NCBI RefSeq assembly: GCF_021887715.1
Contig: NZ_JAIQXX010000004.1
Coordinates: forward strand, 155,679 to 219,678
Origin: Winogradskyella immobilis
GTDB lineage: Bacteria > Bacteroidota > Bacteroidia > Flavobacteriales > Flavobacteriaceae
Length of the DNA stretch: 64,000 bases
Reading direction: 5' to 3'
Positions 61,925-64,000 of this stretch are shown here, in pieces. Made by a program: the position numbers and the translations under genes. The notes below the pieces were generated by a model that was not told the origin of the DNA, made no database searches, and worked only from the letters and a program-made list of their open reading frames with translations. Positions within the stretch are counted from its first letter, which is position 1. Every line of letters begins with the position of its first letter.

Positions 61925-63841
61925 ATGAAATTTTTTAAATCGAGAATAATTTTTATTGCTTTTTTATTGGTTCATGTTTCGTTTTATGCGCAGCCCAGTA
62001 ATGTAAAAACATTACCAAAAAACAATAAAGCTAATATTGAATTATATAATATTGTAGATTTAAAAAACGATTCTACATACGTAGATACTACACTAACAAT
62101 TAAAAAAGATTATAAATATAATTATCTTAGAAAAGATAATTTTAATCTTATCCAATTTGCTAATATCGGGCAAACCTATAACACTTTAAGTTTTGATGCT
62201 TCTTCTAATAAAACGTTACCATTATTTGGTGCAAGAGCGAAGCATTTTAATTATATGGAAGTGGATGATATAAATTATTACCATGTGCCAACACCATTAA
62301 CAGAATTATTTTATAAAACAGCTTTTGAGCAAGGACAAGTTTTAGATGCTTTTTTTACAGTTAATACGTCTAAACAATTTAATTTTTCAATAGCCTATAA
62401 AGGACTAAGGTCTCTAGGAAACTATGAAAATGTATTAACAAGTACAGGTAATTTTAGATTTACAACAAATTATAAATCTAAAAATAATCGATATAATATG
62501 CGTGGGCATATTGTAACTCAAGATCTATCTAATCAAGAAAATGGAGGTCTTAGTGATGCAGATGTTGAGCGCTTTATTAATGGTGAAGAAGAAGTTTTAG
62601 ATCGCTCAATATTTGAACCTAACTTTGATAATGCCGAAAATATATTAGAAGGAGAAAGATTTTATTTAAACCATCAATACAGTCTAATAAATAAAAAAGA
62701 TTCTCTGTCTAACAATAAATTATCTATTAATAATATTATTTCTTTTGAAGACAAATTTTATCGATTTACACAGTCTAATGTAGAAAGTAGTTTCTTTGGT
62801 AATGCATTTACTAATGAAATTAATGATGAAGTGACATTAGAACACTTTTATTCAGAGTTCGGAGCTATATATAGTAACAATATATTGGGCAATTTTGCAT
62901 TTAACATCAATTATACAGATATTAATTATGGTTATGACAGCTTAGTATTATTAGAAGGAGAATCTATCACTAATAGAATAAAAACGAGTTTCATTGGTTT
63001 TAATGGCTCATATTCTAAACAAATTGGTAAATTAAAAATTGATGGAAGCATAGGTGCTAACCTCTCTAATAATATAGAAGGAAACTATTTAGATACAGCT
63101 ATTAGTTATAATTTATTTGAAGATATAAAACTAAGAGGAAGTATAAATATAAATTCAAGGCTTCCTAACTATAATCAATTATTATATCAAAGTGATTACA
63201 TAAATTATAACTGGGATAATCAATCTGAGTTCGATAATATAAATACGCAACAGATATCATTAAGTCTTTTGTCTGATAAATACCTTAACGCTAATATAGA
63301 TATATCTAATATTGACAATTACACGTTTTTTAATCTAGTAGATACTGTAGAAGGTGTTAATGTTATAAGACCTGAACAGTATAATGAATCACTTCAATAT
63401 TTAAGAGTTAAATTACAAAAAGAATTTAAGCTAGGTAAGTTTTCATTAGATAATACTATAATGTATCAAAATGTTACTAGTAGCTTAGATGTGTTAAATG
63501 TGCCTGCATTTATAACTAGAAATACATTATATTTTACAGACGATATATTTGATAAAGCATTAAAATTTCAAACAGGTATTACGTTTAATTATTTTTCTGA
63601 ATATAATGGAAATGGTTACGATCCATTATTAGCTGAGTTTTATACTCAAAATGAAACTGAAATAGGAGGTTTCCCGCGATTAGATTTTTTTATTAATGCA
63701 AAAATTCGTCAGACAAGAATATTCCTTAAAGCAGAACATTTTAATTCGTCATTTACAGGTTTTGACTTTTTCTCAGCTCCGAATAACCCATATAGAGATT
63801 TCAATGTGAGATTCGGACTAGTTTGGAACTTTTTCATATAA
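61925..63841 (+). CDS. Putative porin (outer-membrane beta-barrel)
   Basis: A 638-aa exported protein with a signal peptide (MKFFKSRIIFIAFLLVHVSFYA) and a long series of amphipathic beta strands (FNFSIAYKGLRSLGNYENVL, NIDISNIDNYTFFNLVDTVE) ending in the aromatic-terminated strand FNVRFGLVWNFFI, the classic outer-membrane insertion signal. It fits the Bacteroidetes 'putative porin' group, with a flexible Asp/Asn-rich N-terminal part. Substrate unknown. It follows the SusCD terminator by 68 bp, so is transcribed separately. Confidence 0.82.
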   Translation: MKFFKSRIIFIAFLLVHVSFYAQPSNVKTLPKNNKANIELYNIVDLKNDSTYVDTTLTIKKDYKYNYLRKDNFNLIQFANIGQTYNTLSFDASSNKTLPLFGARAKHFNYMEVDDINYYHVPTPLTELFYKTAFEQGQVLDAFFTVNTSKQFNFSIAYKGLRSLGNYENVLTSTGNFRFTTNYKSKNNRYNMRGHIVTQDLSNQENGGLSDADVERFINGEEEVLDRSIFEPNFDNAENILEGERFYLNHQYSLINKKDSLSNNKLSINNIISFEDKFYRFTQSNVESSFFGNAFTNEINDEVTLEHFYSEFGAIYSNNILGNFAFNINYTDINYGYDSLVLLEGESITNRIKTSFIGFNGSYSKQIGKLKIDGSIGANLSNNIEGNYLDTAISYNLFEDIKLRGSININSRLPNYNQLLYQSDYINYNWDNQSEFDNINTQQISLSLLSDKYLNANIDISNIDNYTFFNLVDTVEGVNVIRPEQYNESLQYLRVKLQKEFKLGKFSLDNTIMYQNVTSSLDVLNVPAFITRNTLYFTDDIFDKALKFQTGITFNYFSEYNGNGYDPLLAEFYTQNETEIGGFPRLDFFINAKIRQTRIFLKAEHFNSSFTGFDFFSAPNNPYRDFNVRFGLVWNFFI

Positions 63842-63876
63842 TTTCTTTACTTTTTAATAAAACCTCCATTTAAGTT

Positions 63877-63907
63877 TTTCACTGATATTCTAAATGTTTC
63901 ACTGATA
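63877..63907. repeat. Short direct repeat at the right end
   Basis: TTTCACTGATA occurs at 63877-63887 and again at 63897-63907, spaced 20 bp start to start (two helical turns). It lies in the 159-bp non-coding right end of the window, where I see no gene. Confidence 0.6.
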
Positions 63908-64000
63908 CATTTATGATTTTTTGATTGATAAAAGTATTAGTGTATGAGGGATTAAAGTGTAAGAGGGTATTGAGTTAAGTAGGTGTGTTAGGTTTATATT

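Overview
The window reads as the chromosome of a low-GC marine member of the Bacteroidetes, most likely family Flavobacteriaceae. The evidence is AT-rich DNA, gliding genes gldB and gldC, many lipoproteins, a SusC/SusD outer-membrane pair, TAnnTTTG-type promoters, starts without Shine-Dalgarno sequences, and typical families (DUF4230, DUF6090, DUF4136, DUF5522, fused 2-oxoacid dehydrogenase E1). I saw no rRNA, tRNA, CRISPR array, phage or complete insertion sequence.

Layout. (1) 0-5.3 kb, housekeeping and gliding: the 3' part of dnaG, a NarL/LuxR response regulator whose phospho-acceptor position is Glu, nadE, gldB-gldC and a DUF4230 gene. (2) 5.4-27.6 kb, aromatic amino-acid and phenylacetate catabolism. 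A phenylalanine-hydroxylase-like gene is divergent from a TetR regulator, followed on the + strand by paaE-A-B-C-D, a VOC protein, paaG, a DUF559-dehydratase fusion, a four-helix-bundle gene, paaH, paaI, a DUF6090 gene, paaJ, paaZ, paaF, paaY, a 2-oxoacid dehydrogenase E2, a branched-chain aminotransferase and a fused E1. No phenylacetate-CoA ligase (paaK) is visible. An aminotransferase and an oxoacid dehydrogenase at the end of the run could make phenylacetyl-CoA directly from phenylalanine through phenylpyruvate. (3) 27.6-33.7 kb: a TraB/ChaN-like lipoprotein, a zinc alcohol dehydrogenase and three consecutive exported amidohydrolases. (4) 33.7-38.8 kb, minus strand: cold-shock protein, SulP transporter, DUF4136 lipoprotein, urocanate hydratase and a DUF5522 mini-protein. 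(5) 38.8-44.2 kb: a PLP deaminase, a LysM glucosaminidase lipoprotein and hemL, then a Spy-like protein and two overlapping alpha/beta hydrolases. (6) 44.2-56.2 kb: a metzincin-type protease, a TlpA-like thioredoxin, a MORN protein, lysS, a short YqaE/Pmp3 gene, lipB, an unknown lipoprotein, a YejK-type nucleoid protein, a large beta-propeller lipoprotein and rnhB. (7) 56.4-63.8 kb: a SusC/SusD/lipoprotein operon and a putative porin.

The most unusual structure is in region 2. The TetR gene is followed by a promoter and a perfect 16-bp palindrome, a very likely operator. The intergenic spaces from 9 to 28.5 kb are packed with at least four families of short palindromic repeats that abut start and stop codons. 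Three copies lie inside genes and are translated as linker or loop peptides (PaaH, E2, E1). A DUF559 (Vsr-like nuclease fold) reading frame is bounded by a 31-bp inverted repeat with one mismatch, and its frame runs straight into a PLP dehydratase that has no start codon of its own. It looks like a small repeat-bounded unit that inserted and created a gene fusion.

No stretch longer than 300 bases lacks a gene.
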